A DNA stretch of 64,000 nt from Flavobacterium zhairuonense (GTDB lineage Bacteria > Bacteroidota > Bacteroidia > Flavobacteriales > Flavobacteriaceae). The DNA lies in NCBI RefSeq assembly GCF_004352915.1, contig NZ_SJSY01000068.1, positions 62,001 through 126,000 of the forward strand, written 5' to 3'. Shown here piece by piece: positions 53,836 through 63,195 of the stretch. Each line of letters starts with the position of its first letter. Within the stretch, counting starts at the first letter, position 1. The notes under the pieces were generated by a model that was given only the letters and a program-made list of their open reading frames with translations, was not told where the DNA came from and searched no databases. Made by a program: the position numbers and the translations under genes.

Positions 53836-55167
53836 TTACAAAATCCCTCTAGCCTTAATTTCCAAATACTTATTAATAGCATCCAAAGTCAGGTTTTCAG
53901 GTTGTGTTAAAACCGAGTGAATTCCATATTTCTTTAATTCATTGACAATTAAACGTTTTTCAAACATGAATTTTTCAGCGATTATTTTGTCATAAACTTC
54001 TTGAATTGTATCGGTTTTTTTGTTGATGATCGAATTCAATTCTGTGTTTTGGAAAAAGACTACAACTAACAGATGGTTTTTTGCAATTCCTTTCAAATAA
54101 GGCAATTGACGGTTCAATCCATCCATTGTTTCGAAATTCGTATATAAAATAATCAAACTTCTCTGATTGATATTTTTCTTGATATCTACATACAATCGGC
54201 TGTAATCGCTTTCAAAAAAATCTGTTTTGATGTTGTACAAAGATTCTAGGATTTTTTGCATTTGCGAGCCTCTTTTTTCTGCAAAAACTCTGTTTTCTAC
54301 TTTTTTAGAAAAAGAAAAAAGTCCAGCTTTGTCTTGTTTTTTCAGAATTACATTTGATAAAACCAAAGTCGAATTGATTGCATAATCCAGCAAACTTAAA
54401 CCGTCAAAAGGCATTTGCATAACGCGTCCTTTGTCAATCGCCATATAAACTGATTGCGATTTTTCATCCTGAAATTGATTGACCATTAAAGCATTTTTCT
54501 TTGCAGTTGCTTTCCAATTCAGCGTTCGCAAATCATCGCCTTGAACATATTCTTTGATTTGCTCAAATTCCATCGTGTGGCCAATTCGGCGAATTTTTTT
54601 GATTCCGTATTGATATAAATTGTTTGAAAAAGCCAACAAATCGTATTTTCTTAATTGGATGTAAGAAGGATACGTTGGAACCATTTGATCGTTATTAAAC
54701 GTAAATCTTCTTGAAATCAATCGCAAAGGCGAAGAAACGTAAATGTTTAAATATCCAAAAAAATATTCGCCACGTTCTGTCGGGCGCAGGTCATAACTGA
54801 TTTCTTTTTGCTCAGAAGCTTTTACACTCTTTATGATTTTAAAATCACGAACCTGAAATTGAAACGGAATCTCATCAATTATTTTTACCGAAACCGGAAA
54901 CGTATAATGATTTTTCAGAATCAAATTTATCGGATTCAAATCTCCATTTGATAATTTTTCAGGAGTAATTCGATCTGCTTCAAATCCCGTTTTGGTCATA
55001 TATAAAAGCAAAATATCAAGACCCAAAAAAGTAAGCAAAACCAAAACTCCAAACCAAACTGCATTATAGATATTCGGAAAAATAAAAGCACAAACAAATA
55101 GTCCTATAATGCCTACAAGCACATAGAAAAAGAAGTTGTTGAGATATAGACTTTTTATGAATTTCAT
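53836..55167 (-). CDS. DUF58 protein of the MoxR cluster
   Basis: A 443-residue protein with two N-terminal transmembrane helices (about 10-60) and a cytoplasmic DUF58/von Willebrand A-like domain (GDDLRTLNWKATAKKNALMVNQFQDEKSQSV is its heart, with the DUF58 motif D-D-x-R-x-x-x-W). It is a partner of MoxR ATPases in many bacteria. It comes 89 bases downstream of moxR on the same strand. The role in the host is probably envelope protein assembly or stress. Confidence 0.93.
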   Translation of the reverse strand: MKFIKSLYLNNFFFYVLVGIIGLFVCAFIFPNIYNAVWFGVLVLLTFLGLDILLLYMTKTGFEADRITPEKLSNGDLNPINLILKNHYTFPVSVKIIDEIPFQFQVRDFKIIKSVKASEQKEISYDLRPTERGEYFFGYLNIYVSSPLRLISRRFTFNNDQMVPTYPSYIQLRKYDLLAFSNNLYQYGIKKIRRIGHTMEFEQIKEYVQGDDLRTLNWKATAKKNALMVNQFQDEKSQSVYMAIDKGRVMQMPFDGLSLLDYAINSTLVLSNVILKKQDKAGLFSFSKKVENRVFAEKRGSQMQKILESLYNIKTDFFESDYSRLYVDIKKNINQRSLIILYTNFETMDGLNRQLPYLKGIAKNHLLVVVFFQNTELNSIINKKTDTIQEVYDKIIAEKFMFEKRLIVNELKKYGIHSVLTQPENLTLDAINKYLEIKARGIL

Positions 55168-55197
55168 CTTTTTTAGTTTTCAGTCGCGGTTTTCAGT

Positions 55198-55247
55198 CTC
55201 AGTTTGCAGTCTCAGTTTTCAGTTTTGAACTGTGACTGCAAACTGAG
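55198..55247. repeat. Hairpin repeat of the CAGTCTCAGT family between moxR and the DUF58 gene
   Basis: CTCAGTTTGCAGTC (55198-55211) pairs perfectly with GACTGCAAACTGAG (55234-55247). Adjacent GTTTTCAGTC repeats run back to about 55176. The element is related to 16.64 and 21.79-21.92 kb. It interrupts an operon and lacks a T run, so it may reduce rather than stop read-through. Confidence 0.65.
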
Positions 55248-55256
55248 AGTGAATAC

Positions 55257-56270
55257 TTATCGCGGAATTTCCACCGTTTCGATAATTTGTTTGATAATTT
55301 CAGAACTTGTAATTCCTTCCATTTCTCTTTCTGGCGCTACAATTACACGATGTTGTAAAACCGGAATAGCCGCTTCTTTGATGTCTTCTGGAGTAACAAA
55401 ATCGCGTCCACGGATGGCAGCAAAACCTTTTGCTGCGTTCAAAATGGCGATTGAAGCACGAGGAGAAGCACCTAGATACAAAAAAGCGTTTTCACGAGTA
55501 TTTACCACAATTCTTGCAATATATTCCAGTAAATTCTGCTCCACTCTGATTTGTTTTATCAGTGCTTGATATTCTTTTATTTCTTTAGCAGAAAGTACTG
55601 CTTTTATAGCTTCTAATTTGCCATGATTTTCTAATAAATGCTCACGCTGAATAATCAGGATTTCTTCATTTAATTTTGGATAATCAACAGCGATTTTGAA
55701 TAAAAAACGGTCCAGTTGCGCTTCAGGCAAGCGATAAGTTCCTTCCTGTTCAATTGGGTTTTGAGTTGCGATTACTAAAAATGGTGCATCTAATTGGTAT
55801 CCAGAACCATCAATTGTAATTTGGCGTTCTTCCATAACTTCAAAAAGAGCCGCTTGCGTTTTTGCCGGCGCACGGTTGATCTCGTCAATTAAAATTAAAT
55901 TAGAAAAAATAGGCCCTTTTTTAAATTCAAATTCTGAAGTTTTTAAATTAAAAATTGAAGTTCCTAAAATGTCTGATGGCATCAAATCTGGTGTAAACTG
56001 AATTCGGCTAAAATCAATATTTACCGTTTTTGCCAGCAATTTTGCGGTAATAGTTTTGGCAACACCAGGAACACCTTCCAACAAAACATGTCCGTTTGAC
56101 AAAATAGCAACCAAAAGTTGGTCAACCATTTTATGTTGTCCCACAATTACAGTTTCTATTTCTTTTTTGATGGCATTTACATGCTCTAAAAGAGGCGTTA
56201 AATTTATTCGGGTTTCAAAATTCACATTTTCGTTTGTGATTTCGTTTTCTGTGATGCTATTTTCGTCCAT
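55257..56270 (-). CDS. MoxR-family AAA+ ATPase
   Basis: A 337-residue MoxR ATPase. Walker A is LLEGVPGVAKTITA, Walker B is LILIDEINRAPAK, and sensor and arginine-finger segments follow (VIATQNPIEQEGTYRLPEAQLDRF split). The C-terminal lid is present (GASPRASIAILNAAKGFA). MoxR proteins assist maturation of envelope or enzyme complexes with von Willebrand A-domain partners, here the DUF58 gene next in line. Confidence 0.96.
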   Translation of the reverse strand: MDENSITENEITNENVNFETRINLTPLLEHVNAIKKEIETVIVGQHKMVDQLLVAILSNGHVLLEGVPGVAKTITAKLLAKTVNIDFSRIQFTPDLMPSDILGTSIFNLKTSEFEFKKGPIFSNLILIDEINRAPAKTQAALFEVMEERQITIDGSGYQLDAPFLVIATQNPIEQEGTYRLPEAQLDRFLFKIAVDYPKLNEEILIIQREHLLENHGKLEAIKAVLSAKEIKEYQALIKQIRVEQNLLEYIARIVVNTRENAFLYLGASPRASIAILNAAKGFAAIRGRDFVTPEDIKEAAIPVLQHRVIVAPEREMEGITSSEIIKQIIETVEIPR

Positions 56271-56311
56271 GTTTTGGTATGTTTTTTTGTGGTGGATTTC
56301 GGTTAAAAATA

Positions 56312-57517
56312 CTAATGTATAACTTTTTCGATTGCATTATTAATTCGGATCAAATCTTCTTCAAGACTTCCATGATAACTTTTTCGATGTTCATTAATCA
56401 AAAAGACAAGCTCTTGAATGTCGGCAATGTTTTTTCCTGTTTTGTGTTGCAGTTTTTTAATAAAATCATCGTCAAGCTTTGTGGTGTCAATCAAATATTC
56501 GTTTCGCATTTTTTCAAGGAAAAAAATGATTTTTTTGTCGATGATATTCGTGTGATCGCCTTCTTGATAATATAAATTCCCGATTGTTTTAGTAAAATCA
56601 ACTGTTAAGTTTGCCAATGGTTTTAGTATTGGAACAATGCGCTGTTTTCGTTTGGCATTGAAAATAATGAAAATTAGTATTCCAAATATTGCAAACAAAT
56701 ATGCCCATTTTAATGCCGGCTGACTAAAAATATAGCGCAACGGCGAACCTGAAACCGATTCGTTGTTTTGCCCTTTTGTGTACCAAAAAATAGCTCCTTT
56801 TGGAATTTGAGACAACAAGTTTTCGACATATTGATAGTGATTGTCTCTCAGCAAATGAAAATTAGTAAAAGCGGCCGGTTGTGTATGCAAATAAAAAGAA
56901 CCTCCGTTGTAATTGACTTTTATAAAATTGATATGCTTTTCATTTTTTGCCGTACTTTGATAGCCCAAAACAGTAGTTTCAGCCGTATCAATTTTTGAAA
57001 AATAATCTTCAATGGCTTGTTTAAAAATGTATTTCTTTTTGCTTGCTTTTGGATTTGCCATCCAAATTGTAGTATTGTGAATAGGCTTTAAATCATTTTG
57101 AACTTTCAGTTTTAAACTGTCTAACAAAATTTTTGGAAAAGTTCGCATGCTTAAAAACGCACTATTCCCGCGCGACACAAAGTAAAAAAGTTCTTTTACA
57201 GATTGCTCGTCAATATCGCCGTTGTTGGCAATATTCATAAAAGTACCTTTTATTCTGTAATCTTCAACTAAAGTATCAGGATTGTATTTTGAGTCTAAAT
57301 ATTCGTAAGGCGTTACGGTTGAAATTCGTTCAACTTTCTGATTTTTTAAAATTTTGTTGATTTCTTGATTAAATACAAACAGTCCATAAGGAATTTTGTC
57401 ATGTACAGAAAAAGTAGGGCGCCAGTCAATTGGTTTTGGCTCTTTTTTGCCTGCAAACAAAATGACGCCAAAAATAAAAACCAGAACTCCTAGGTAAATT
57501 TTTATAGGTCTATCCAT
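56312..57517 (-). CDS. DUF4350-containing membrane protein
   Basis: A 401-residue protein with an N-terminal helix, a periplasmic DUF4350 domain (WRPTFSVHDKIPYGLFVF near the start) and a second helix near residue 275 (LKWAYLFAIFGILIFIIF), followed by a cytoplasmic C-terminal part rich in charged helices. In Bacteroidota it is regularly encoded with MoxR and DUF58. It overlaps the preceding gene by eight bases. Confidence 0.9.
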   Translation of the reverse strand: MDRPIKIYLGVLVFIFGVILFAGKKEPKPIDWRPTFSVHDKIPYGLFVFNQEINKILKNQKVERISTVTPYEYLDSKYNPDTLVEDYRIKGTFMNIANNGDIDEQSVKELFYFVSRGNSAFLSMRTFPKILLDSLKLKVQNDLKPIHNTTIWMANPKASKKKYIFKQAIEDYFSKIDTAETTVLGYQSTAKNEKHINFIKVNYNGGSFYLHTQPAAFTNFHLLRDNHYQYVENLLSQIPKGAIFWYTKGQNNESVSGSPLRYIFSQPALKWAYLFAIFGILIFIIFNAKRKQRIVPILKPLANLTVDFTKTIGNLYYQEGDHTNIIDKKIIFFLEKMRNEYLIDTTKLDDDFIKKLQHKTGKNIADIQELVFLINEHRKSYHGSLEEDLIRINNAIEKVIH

Positions 57518-58283
57518 GGTTAAAGGTTTTTATAGCTGTTTTAAATCGGTTTTCGGCTTTCAAGAAAATAGGTTCATTAATTTCAAATTCACCGTACCAA
57601 ATATAATTGTACAAATAAGATAAATACGTGAATTCTTCTTTATGAGCAGGACTTTTAATCTCGTATAAATAATCCGAATTGGTTTTTTCAATATCCCAAT
57701 CGATGTAATTATTTTGTGCCATCACTTTTAGCAGCCACAAATAATAATATCGAATTGCAATTCTTTTTTCACCAGATTGAATGTTTTCGGCAATCAGTTT
57801 TTCAAAATCCAAAAGGTGTATATTTTTTTCTATATCAGAATAATAGATATTCTTTTTTTGTGAATTTTTGCCAAAAATCCATTGACCTTCTTTGTTGATT
57901 AAAGCTTTTACAATCAAGAAAATAACAACAACAACAAGTATTCCAGCTAGAGTTTTGAAAAGTATCGCTACAAAATTTACTGAAGATTTATGATCGCTGA
58001 AAGTAAATATCTTGCTCAAGAGGCGAGCAAGCCATTCCAGAAAATCATCCCAAAGTGTTTTTTCTGGAGGTTTTACCTCATAAACAAAGTCTTCGCCTTG
58101 GTATCGCTCTTTGAATTTTTTGTCAAAAGTTTTAGGTTCAACCGTTGCCGAATCGATTTGAATATCTTTTTCGGTATATTTTATCGAGGCCATTTTTGGC
58201 GGTTCTTCAGTCACAAGAGAATCCTGTGCATTTGAAAAACTGCAGTTGAAAACAAAAAGTAAAATGAAGAAAATTTTATTCAT
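57510..58283 (-). CDS. DUF4129 protein
   Basis: A 257-residue exported protein with a signal peptide (ends near FSNAQ), a periplasmic part with YQGEDFVYEVKPPEKTLWDDFLEWLARLL and one helix near residue 120 (AGILVVVVIFLIVKALI). The cytoplasmic C-terminal part carries RIAIRYYYLWLLKVMA, typical of DUF4129, a transglutaminase-associated domain. Its 3' end overlaps the DUF4350 gene by eight bases, so the genes are co-translated. Confidence 0.88.
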   Translation of the reverse strand: MNKIFFILLFVFNCSFSNAQDSLVTEEPPKMASIKYTEKDIQIDSATVEPKTFDKKFKERYQGEDFVYEVKPPEKTLWDDFLEWLARLLSKIFTFSDHKSSVNFVAILFKTLAGILVVVVIFLIVKALINKEGQWIFGKNSQKKNIYYSDIEKNIHLLDFEKLIAENIQSGEKRIAIRYYYLWLLKVMAQNNYIDWDIEKTNSDYLYEIKSPAHKEEFTYLSYLYNYIWYGEFEINEPIFLKAENRFKTAIKTFNHG

Positions 58284-58305
58284 TATGGTTTCCGATTAAG
58301 TCAAT

Positions 58306-59277
58306 TTAGGCTGCTAATTGTTGAGTTTTTTTGTGGACGATAAAAGGATAAACCAAATAATAAAATGAAATTATTCCTAAGGTAAATAATATAATAAAAC
58401 TGCTTAGCCAATTTGGCATATCAATAGAATATCTCGTAATGTAACCTTCTAAAAATCCCGCCGCGATGGTAAAGGGAAATGTGCTTAAATAGATTTTGAA
58501 ACTATTTTTGAAGCCAATTTTAAACGAATTTAGTCTTGAAAATGTCTTTGGAAACAAAATAGAAGCGCCTAAAATAAACCCACATGCGGTTTCGATTACA
58601 ATTCCGAAGATTTCCATCGAGCCGTGAATCCAAATTCCTCTTACACTTTTCCAGAAAACTCCTTGTTCATAAAAGAAGTATTGAAAAGAACCCAACATAA
58701 TTGAATTCTGCATGCTAATGTAAAAGGTCCCGATTCCTGCAATAAGTCCAAAAAAGTAGCATTTCGCACCCACAAAAAGATTATTTACTGTGATGGAAAT
58801 AAAACTTCCCCAATTGCTTCCAGAGCCATAAACGGCCATTGGATTTCCTTTTTTAATGTTTTCCAAAGTTTGATTGACATAATCATCGCCAAGAATAAGA
58901 CGAACAAAATTTGGGTCGTATTTTGCAGAAACCACTCCAATAGCAACCGTAACAAAAAATAAAGTAAAGGCATAAATCAAGTAACGTCTGTATTGATATA
59001 CCTGCAATGGAACTTCGGTTACAAAAAACTCGAGAATTCTGTTTTTTTCTGTTCTCTTGGTTTTGTAAATTTTTTGGTAAATCTGCGATGCAAGGTGATT
59101 TAAGTAAATAACGGTTTTACTTTTAGGATAATACGTTTGTGCATACGACAAATCATTCATCATTTGAATGTATAAATTAGCTAATTCGTCAGGATTTTTT
59201 TTAGCTTTACCAAAAATAGCTAGCTCAAATTCCAGCCATTTTTCTTTATTTTGTTTTATGAAGGCAACTTCTCTCAT
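58306..59277 (-). CDS. SpoIIM-family membrane protein
   Basis: A 323-residue protein with about six helices. The SpoIIM family pattern is seen in NNLFVGAKCYFFGLIAGIGTFY and WIHGSMEIFGIVIETACGFILG. In non-sporulating bacteria it is found with MoxR and RDD genes. It is the first gene of the minus-strand unit that runs through DUF4129, DUF4350, MoxR and DUF58, and lies only 20 bases from the divergent RDD gene. Confidence 0.92.
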   Translation of the reverse strand: MREVAFIKQNKEKWLEFELAIFGKAKKNPDELANLYIQMMNDLSYAQTYYPKSKTVIYLNHLASQIYQKIYKTKRTEKNRILEFFVTEVPLQVYQYRRYLIYAFTLFFVTVAIGVVSAKYDPNFVRLILGDDYVNQTLENIKKGNPMAVYGSGSNWGSFISITVNNLFVGAKCYFFGLIAGIGTFYISMQNSIMLGSFQYFFYEQGVFWKSVRGIWIHGSMEIFGIVIETACGFILGASILFPKTFSRLNSFKIGFKNSFKIYLSTFPFTIAAGFLEGYITRYSIDMPNWLSSFIILFTLGIISFYYLVYPFIVHKKTQQLAA

Positions 59278-59297
59278 TGAAGGCTAAAATATAAAAT

Positions 59298-60047
59298 ATG
59301 TCAGAATTATCTATTAACACAACACAAAATGTCAAAATAAATTTTATATCTGCTTCGGTAGGAGAGCGTCTAGGTGCTTATTTTATTGATTTAGGAGTTA
59401 AAATTGCCTATATTCTTGTGGTTTGGTTTGTCTTTTTTAGTTGGCTAAAACTGGGACGTATAGTTGATAATTTAGACAGTTGGTCAGAAAGAGCTATTGT
59501 GTTATTGTTTGGCATTCCGCTTATATTTTACTCACTTGCTTTAGAAAGTTTTTTTGAAGGACAATCAATCGGGAAAATATTGGTGAAGATAAAAGTTGTC
59601 AAAATTGATGGCTATCAGGCAGGGTTTGGCGATTATTTAATTCGCTGGTTTTTTGGAACAGTTGACTTTTTTATTCCACCATTTTATGGGCTAGTAGCAT
59701 TGATTACCGCAATTTCAAATAGTAAAACGCAACGTTTTGGCGATATGGCAGCAGGAACGGCCGTTATTACGCTGAAAAACAAAATCGATATCAGTCATAC
59801 GATTTTAGAAGATATCGGAACGGCTTATGTGCCAACATATCCTTTGGTGATTAAATTGTCTGATAATGATATGCGAATCATTAAAGAGACTTTCAAAAAA
59901 GCGGCGGCTAAAAATGATTTTGAGATTATTGGAAAACTGGTCGCAAAAATTGAAAGCGTTACCGGAATCAAAAATCAATCGGGTAACAACAGCGATTTTA
60001 TTCGTGTGGTTTTGAAAGATTATAATTTCTATACGCAAAATATGTAA
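59298..60047 (+). CDS. RDD-family membrane protein
   Basis: A 249-residue protein with four helices. The RDD motif appears as ASVGERLGAYFIDLGVK (R, D, D with the second half changed) and FGDYLIRWFFG. The C-terminal part of about 90 residues after the helices is soluble. RDD proteins may transport ions or compatible solutes. It is divergent to the SpoIIM gene, with 20 bases between, and completes the MoxR cluster. Confidence 0.9.
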   Translation: MSELSINTTQNVKINFISASVGERLGAYFIDLGVKIAYILVVWFVFFSWLKLGRIVDNLDSWSERAIVLLFGIPLIFYSLALESFFEGQSIGKILVKIKVVKIDGYQAGFGDYLIRWFFGTVDFFIPPFYGLVALITAISNSKTQRFGDMAAGTAVITLKNKIDISHTILEDIGTAYVPTYPLVIKLSDNDMRIIKETFKKAAAKNDFEIIGKLVAKIESVTGIKNQSGNNSDFIRVVLKDYNFYTQNM

Positions 60048-60202
60048 AGAAAAGATTCTAAGCTTCTGAGTTGCTAAGATCTTAATTTTTAAATAGTTGA
60101 TTGGCTATGTTTTGGATTTAATTTTTTAAATTTAACAAGTTTAATATTTAGAAAAGGAGTAACCGAAAAGCCAAAGAGTAGGAAAACCTAAGCGTAAATA
60201 CC

Positions 60203-61051
60203 ATGAAAATTAAGAAAGCTGCCACGTTATTATTATTGTTTTTTGTCTGTGTTTTTTCTTTCGCTCAAGGCGGAAAAAAATTAGATAAAATTATAAAAAG
60301 AGATTATACGATTATTGAGGGTACAATTTCTAAGATATCGGATAAAACAGTTGAATATTCTTTGCCTGGAGAAACTCTTTTAATAGTTCTAGATGTTTCG
60401 CAAATTGCCCGAATTGATTTTGCCAGCGGACGCTCCCAAACTTTTGATGTAACACCGTCAAATTCTGTTTCTGATAATTCGGGACAAACTATTGTTGCGG
60501 GCGAAATGAAGCCAAATACAATTGCAGTGCTTCCAGTTCCTTTTTTAAACTCAGATACACAGCAAAGTTCGGAGGAAATGGCAAAGTTTGCTCAAAACGA
60601 TATGTATAACAAATTACTGGATAAATCTGGAAATATTGCACCGCTGACCGTTCAGGATTTAAGAACAACCAACAGTTTATTGAGCAAAGCAGGAATAGAT
60701 TACCGCAATATCGATTCGACCCCGATTGAAGATCTTGAAAAAATATTGGGCGTTGATAATATTGTCGCTGCAAAAGTTTCGTTTACAATTGGAACCGCTA
60801 CAACAGCAACCACTTACAATAGCGGAAATGCAAAAGTGAGTGATAATAATAAAAAAGTGACCACAAATGATTATTCGACTACAACCGCAAATAATCAGCA
60901 ATATTATTATTACACCGTTTATTTTGATATGTATAAAAATACGTCAAAAATATACTCTCAAACGCGTAAACCATTTTTGGCCGTTAAAGATAGTTGGATG
61001 GAATCTGTTCAGTATTTATTGAAAAGAAGTCCAATTTACGTTAAAAAATAA
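60203..61051 (+). CDS. Exported protein of unknown function
   Basis: A 282-residue protein with a signal peptide (ends near VFSFAQ). An early part IIKRDYTIIEGTISKISDKTVEYSLPG resembles short Sm-like/DUF barrels; the middle (AVLPVPFLNSDTQQSSEEMAKFAQNDMYN) and VDNIVAAKVSFTIG look like a CsgG-like fold, but this is only a hint. Thr/Asn-rich low-complexity TTTANNQQYYYYTV follows. The PH-domain gene starts 11 bases later, so the two are likely co-transcribed. Confidence 0.7.
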   Translation: MKIKKAATLLLLFFVCVFSFAQGGKKLDKIIKRDYTIIEGTISKISDKTVEYSLPGETLLIVLDVSQIARIDFASGRSQTFDVTPSNSVSDNSGQTIVAGEMKPNTIAVLPVPFLNSDTQQSSEEMAKFAQNDMYNKLLDKSGNIAPLTVQDLRTTNSLLSKAGIDYRNIDSTPIEDLEKILGVDNIVAAKVSFTIGTATTATTYNSGNAKVSDNNKKVTTNDYSTTTANNQQYYYYTVYFDMYKNTSKIYSQTRKPFLAVKDSWMESVQYLLKRSPIYVKK

Positions 61052-61062
61052 GAAAGCAAAAA

Positions 61063-61482
61063 ATGGTAAAATTTAAATCTAAAATTGATATCTGGCTTGT
61101 TCTTTTTTTAAGTCTTGTTCTAGGCGGGGCTTTAATAAATGCACTTTATAATAAAGTTTGGGGCGCTAGTATAGTTTTAGGTATTATTATTGTTTTTATT
61201 GTTCACATGTTTTTAAATACTTTTTACACAATCGAAGAAGGAAAGTTGAAAATAAAATGCGGTTTTTTAATCAATTCAACAGTTTATACTCAAAAGATAA
61301 AAAAAATCTCCGAAACAAATTCAATAATGAGTTCTCCTGCACTTTCTTTTGACAGGCTTGAGATTGTATACAATAAATTTGATACCGTCATCATTTCTCC
61401 AAAAGACAAAAACGGATTTTTTGAAGCAATAAAAAAAATAAACCCTGAAGTAGAAATAGTGTTAAAAAATAAGAAGAATTAA
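61063..61482 (+). CDS. PH-domain membrane protein
   Basis: A 139-residue protein with two N-terminal helices (about 8-50) and a bacterial PH-like domain (TIEEGKLKIKCGFLINSTVY then VIISPKDKNGFFEAIKKINPE). Such small PH proteins bind membrane lipids or proteins; the ligand is unknown. Confidence 0.8.
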   Translation: MVKFKSKIDIWLVLFLSLVLGGALINALYNKVWGASIVLGIIIVFIVHMFLNTFYTIEEGKLKIKCGFLINSTVYTQKIKKISETNSIMSSPALSFDRLEIVYNKFDTVIISPKDKNGFFEAIKKINPEVEIVLKNKKN

Positions 61483-61530
61483 GGATAACCTTTGCACCTT
61501 TGCAACTCTGAACCTTTGCAACTTTAAAAA

Positions 61531-62133
61531 ATGTTCCACATATTAGATATTATCGGTACAATGGCTTTTGCCATGTCTGGCGCTTTAACGGCAATGCATA
61601 AAAAACTCGATCCGTTTGGGGTTTTTATTATTGCGTTTGTAACTGCAGTAGGAGGAGGAACGCTCCGTGATGTCTTAATTGGACGAACTCCGGTTGGCTG
61701 GATGCGTGATATACAATATGTTTATGTGATTATTTTAGGATATTTTCTGGCTATTCTTTTCAGAAAAAGGTTTGACAAACTTCGAACTTCTTTGTTTCTT
61801 TTTGATACAATTGGTCTTGGGGTTTTCACTTTAATTGGTTTAGAAAGAGGACTTATAACGGGACTTCATCCCGTAATTTGCATTGCGTTGGGAACCATGA
61901 CAGCTTGCTTTGGAGGTGTTATCAGAGATATTTTATGTAACGAGATTCCGAATGTTTTTAGAGAAGAAATTTACGCTACAATCTGTATTCTAGGAGGAAT
62001 AATTTTCTTTGGACTAAGAAAACTAAACCTGAACGACGATATTTTATATCTGGTTACTTCATTGGTTATCATTGTAGTCCGATTAATGGCGGTTAAATAC
62101 AAATGGCATTTAAAAGCATTTGATCATAAGTAA
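61531..62133 (+). CDS. Trimeric intracellular cation (TRIC) channel family protein
   Basis: A 200-residue inner-membrane protein (UPF0126) with seven helices in two repeats. Each repeat has the conserved glycine-rich turn: GGGTLRDVLIGRTPVGW and GGVIRDILCNEIP. Bacterial TRIC homologues form trimeric K+ channels. The start region holds the CCTTTGC repeat found also at 52.5 kb. Confidence 0.93.
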   Translation: MFHILDIIGTMAFAMSGALTAMHKKLDPFGVFIIAFVTAVGGGTLRDVLIGRTPVGWMRDIQYVYVIILGYFLAILFRKRFDKLRTSLFLFDTIGLGVFTLIGLERGLITGLHPVICIALGTMTACFGGVIRDILCNEIPNVFREEIYATICILGGIIFFGLRKLNLNDDILYLVTSLVIIVVRLMAVKYKWHLKAFDHK

Positions 62134-62140
62134 TCTAAAA

Positions 62141-63085
62141 ATGGAATTTAAAGTAAAAAAATACGACCCAAACGATTATCATATTTGGAACGATTTTATC
62201 GCTCTGGCTAAGAACGCTACTTTTTTATTTCATCGCGATTTTATGGAATATCATAAAGATCGTTTTGAAGATTTTTCGCTTTTGATTTTTGAAGAAGAAA
62301 AATTAAGAGCAGTTTTGCCCGCAAACAAACAAGGAAATACAGTTCATTCTCATCAGGGTCTTACTTATGGAGGGTTAATTTTTTCATCTAAACTAAAGGT
62401 AGAAAAAGTAGAAGCGATTTTGGATGAAATTTTATTTTTTTTGAAAGAAAACAAAATCGAAACTTTTTATTATAAACCAATTCCAGATTTTTATTTTTCA
62501 AAAGGAAATCAGGAAATAGACTTTTTTTTATTTAAAAGAAATGCGATTCCGCATAGAAAAGAAATGAATTTGGCGATTAATTTACAAGTGCCGTTAAAGA
62601 TTTCAAAAAGTAAAATGAAACATTTCAGACGAATTGAAAATCTCGATTTAGATATAGTCGAAGAACATGAGTTTCATTCTTTTTGGGAAAAAGTTCTAGA
62701 ACCAAGATTGGAAGAAAAATTTAATGCAAAACCAGTTCATTCGAAAGAAGAAATAACTCTTTTAAAAGAAAAATTCCCGAAAAATATTAAACAATATTCC
62801 GTTTATCAATACGATGAAATTATAGCCGGAATTACGATTTTTGAAACTGAAAATGTGATTAAATCGCAATACGGCGCGACTTCAAAAAAAGGGGAAGAAG
62901 TAAGAGCTTTAGATTTTTTATTCATTAATTTGATCCATAAATACAAACGAAAAGGAAAACATTTCTTTGATATGGGAATTGTAAATTCTGATCACGAAGA
63001 TTATAATTCAGGTCTTTTAAATCAAAAAGAAGAATTAGGTTGTTCTGTTTACAATCAGGATTTTTACAAAATTGATTTAAAATGA
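62141..63085 (+). CDS. GNAT/FemAB-like N-acetyltransferase
   Basis: A 314-residue soluble protein. The ATG at 62141 is chosen; a TTG at 62120 would extend it into the preceding gene. LFHRDFMEYHKDRFEDFSLLIFEEEKLRAVLPANK split at the centre, SHQGLTYGGLIF and SQYGATSKKGEEVRALDFLF are typical of the acetyltransferase/FemAB fold used in envelope polysaccharide synthesis. It precedes the O-antigen translocase. Confidence 0.85.
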   Translation: MEFKVKKYDPNDYHIWNDFIALAKNATFLFHRDFMEYHKDRFEDFSLLIFEEEKLRAVLPANKQGNTVHSHQGLTYGGLIFSSKLKVEKVEAILDEILFFLKENKIETFYYKPIPDFYFSKGNQEIDFFLFKRNAIPHRKEMNLAINLQVPLKISKSKMKHFRRIENLDLDIVEEHEFHSFWEKVLEPRLEEKFNAKPVHSKEEITLLKEKFPKNIKQYSVYQYDEIIAGITIFETENVIKSQYGATSKKGEEVRALDFLFINLIHKYKRKGKHFFDMGIVNSDHEDYNSGLLNQKEELGCSVYNQDFYKIDLK

Positions 63086-63195
63086 TAATATTTCGGTATC
63101 TTAGAAAAATAAGCACATTGGGTGAAACTGCTTTTCAGGAAAAATTGAAATTGGTTTTAAATGACGATTACATCGAACTTAGAAAATTCTATTAA
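63082..63195 (+). CDS. Possible 37-residue overlapping frame
   Basis: The ATG overlaps the stop of the GNAT gene (ATGA) and the frame runs 37 codons to TAA at 63193-63195, overlapping the first 35 bases of the O-antigen translocase. The start is MIIFRYLRKISTLGETAF and the end LNDDYIELRKFY. The composition is like natural protein. It may be a small gene, or only a coupling frame. No homology evidence is available here. Confidence 0.35.
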   Translation: MIIFRYLRKISTLGETAFQEKLKLVLNDDYIELRKFY

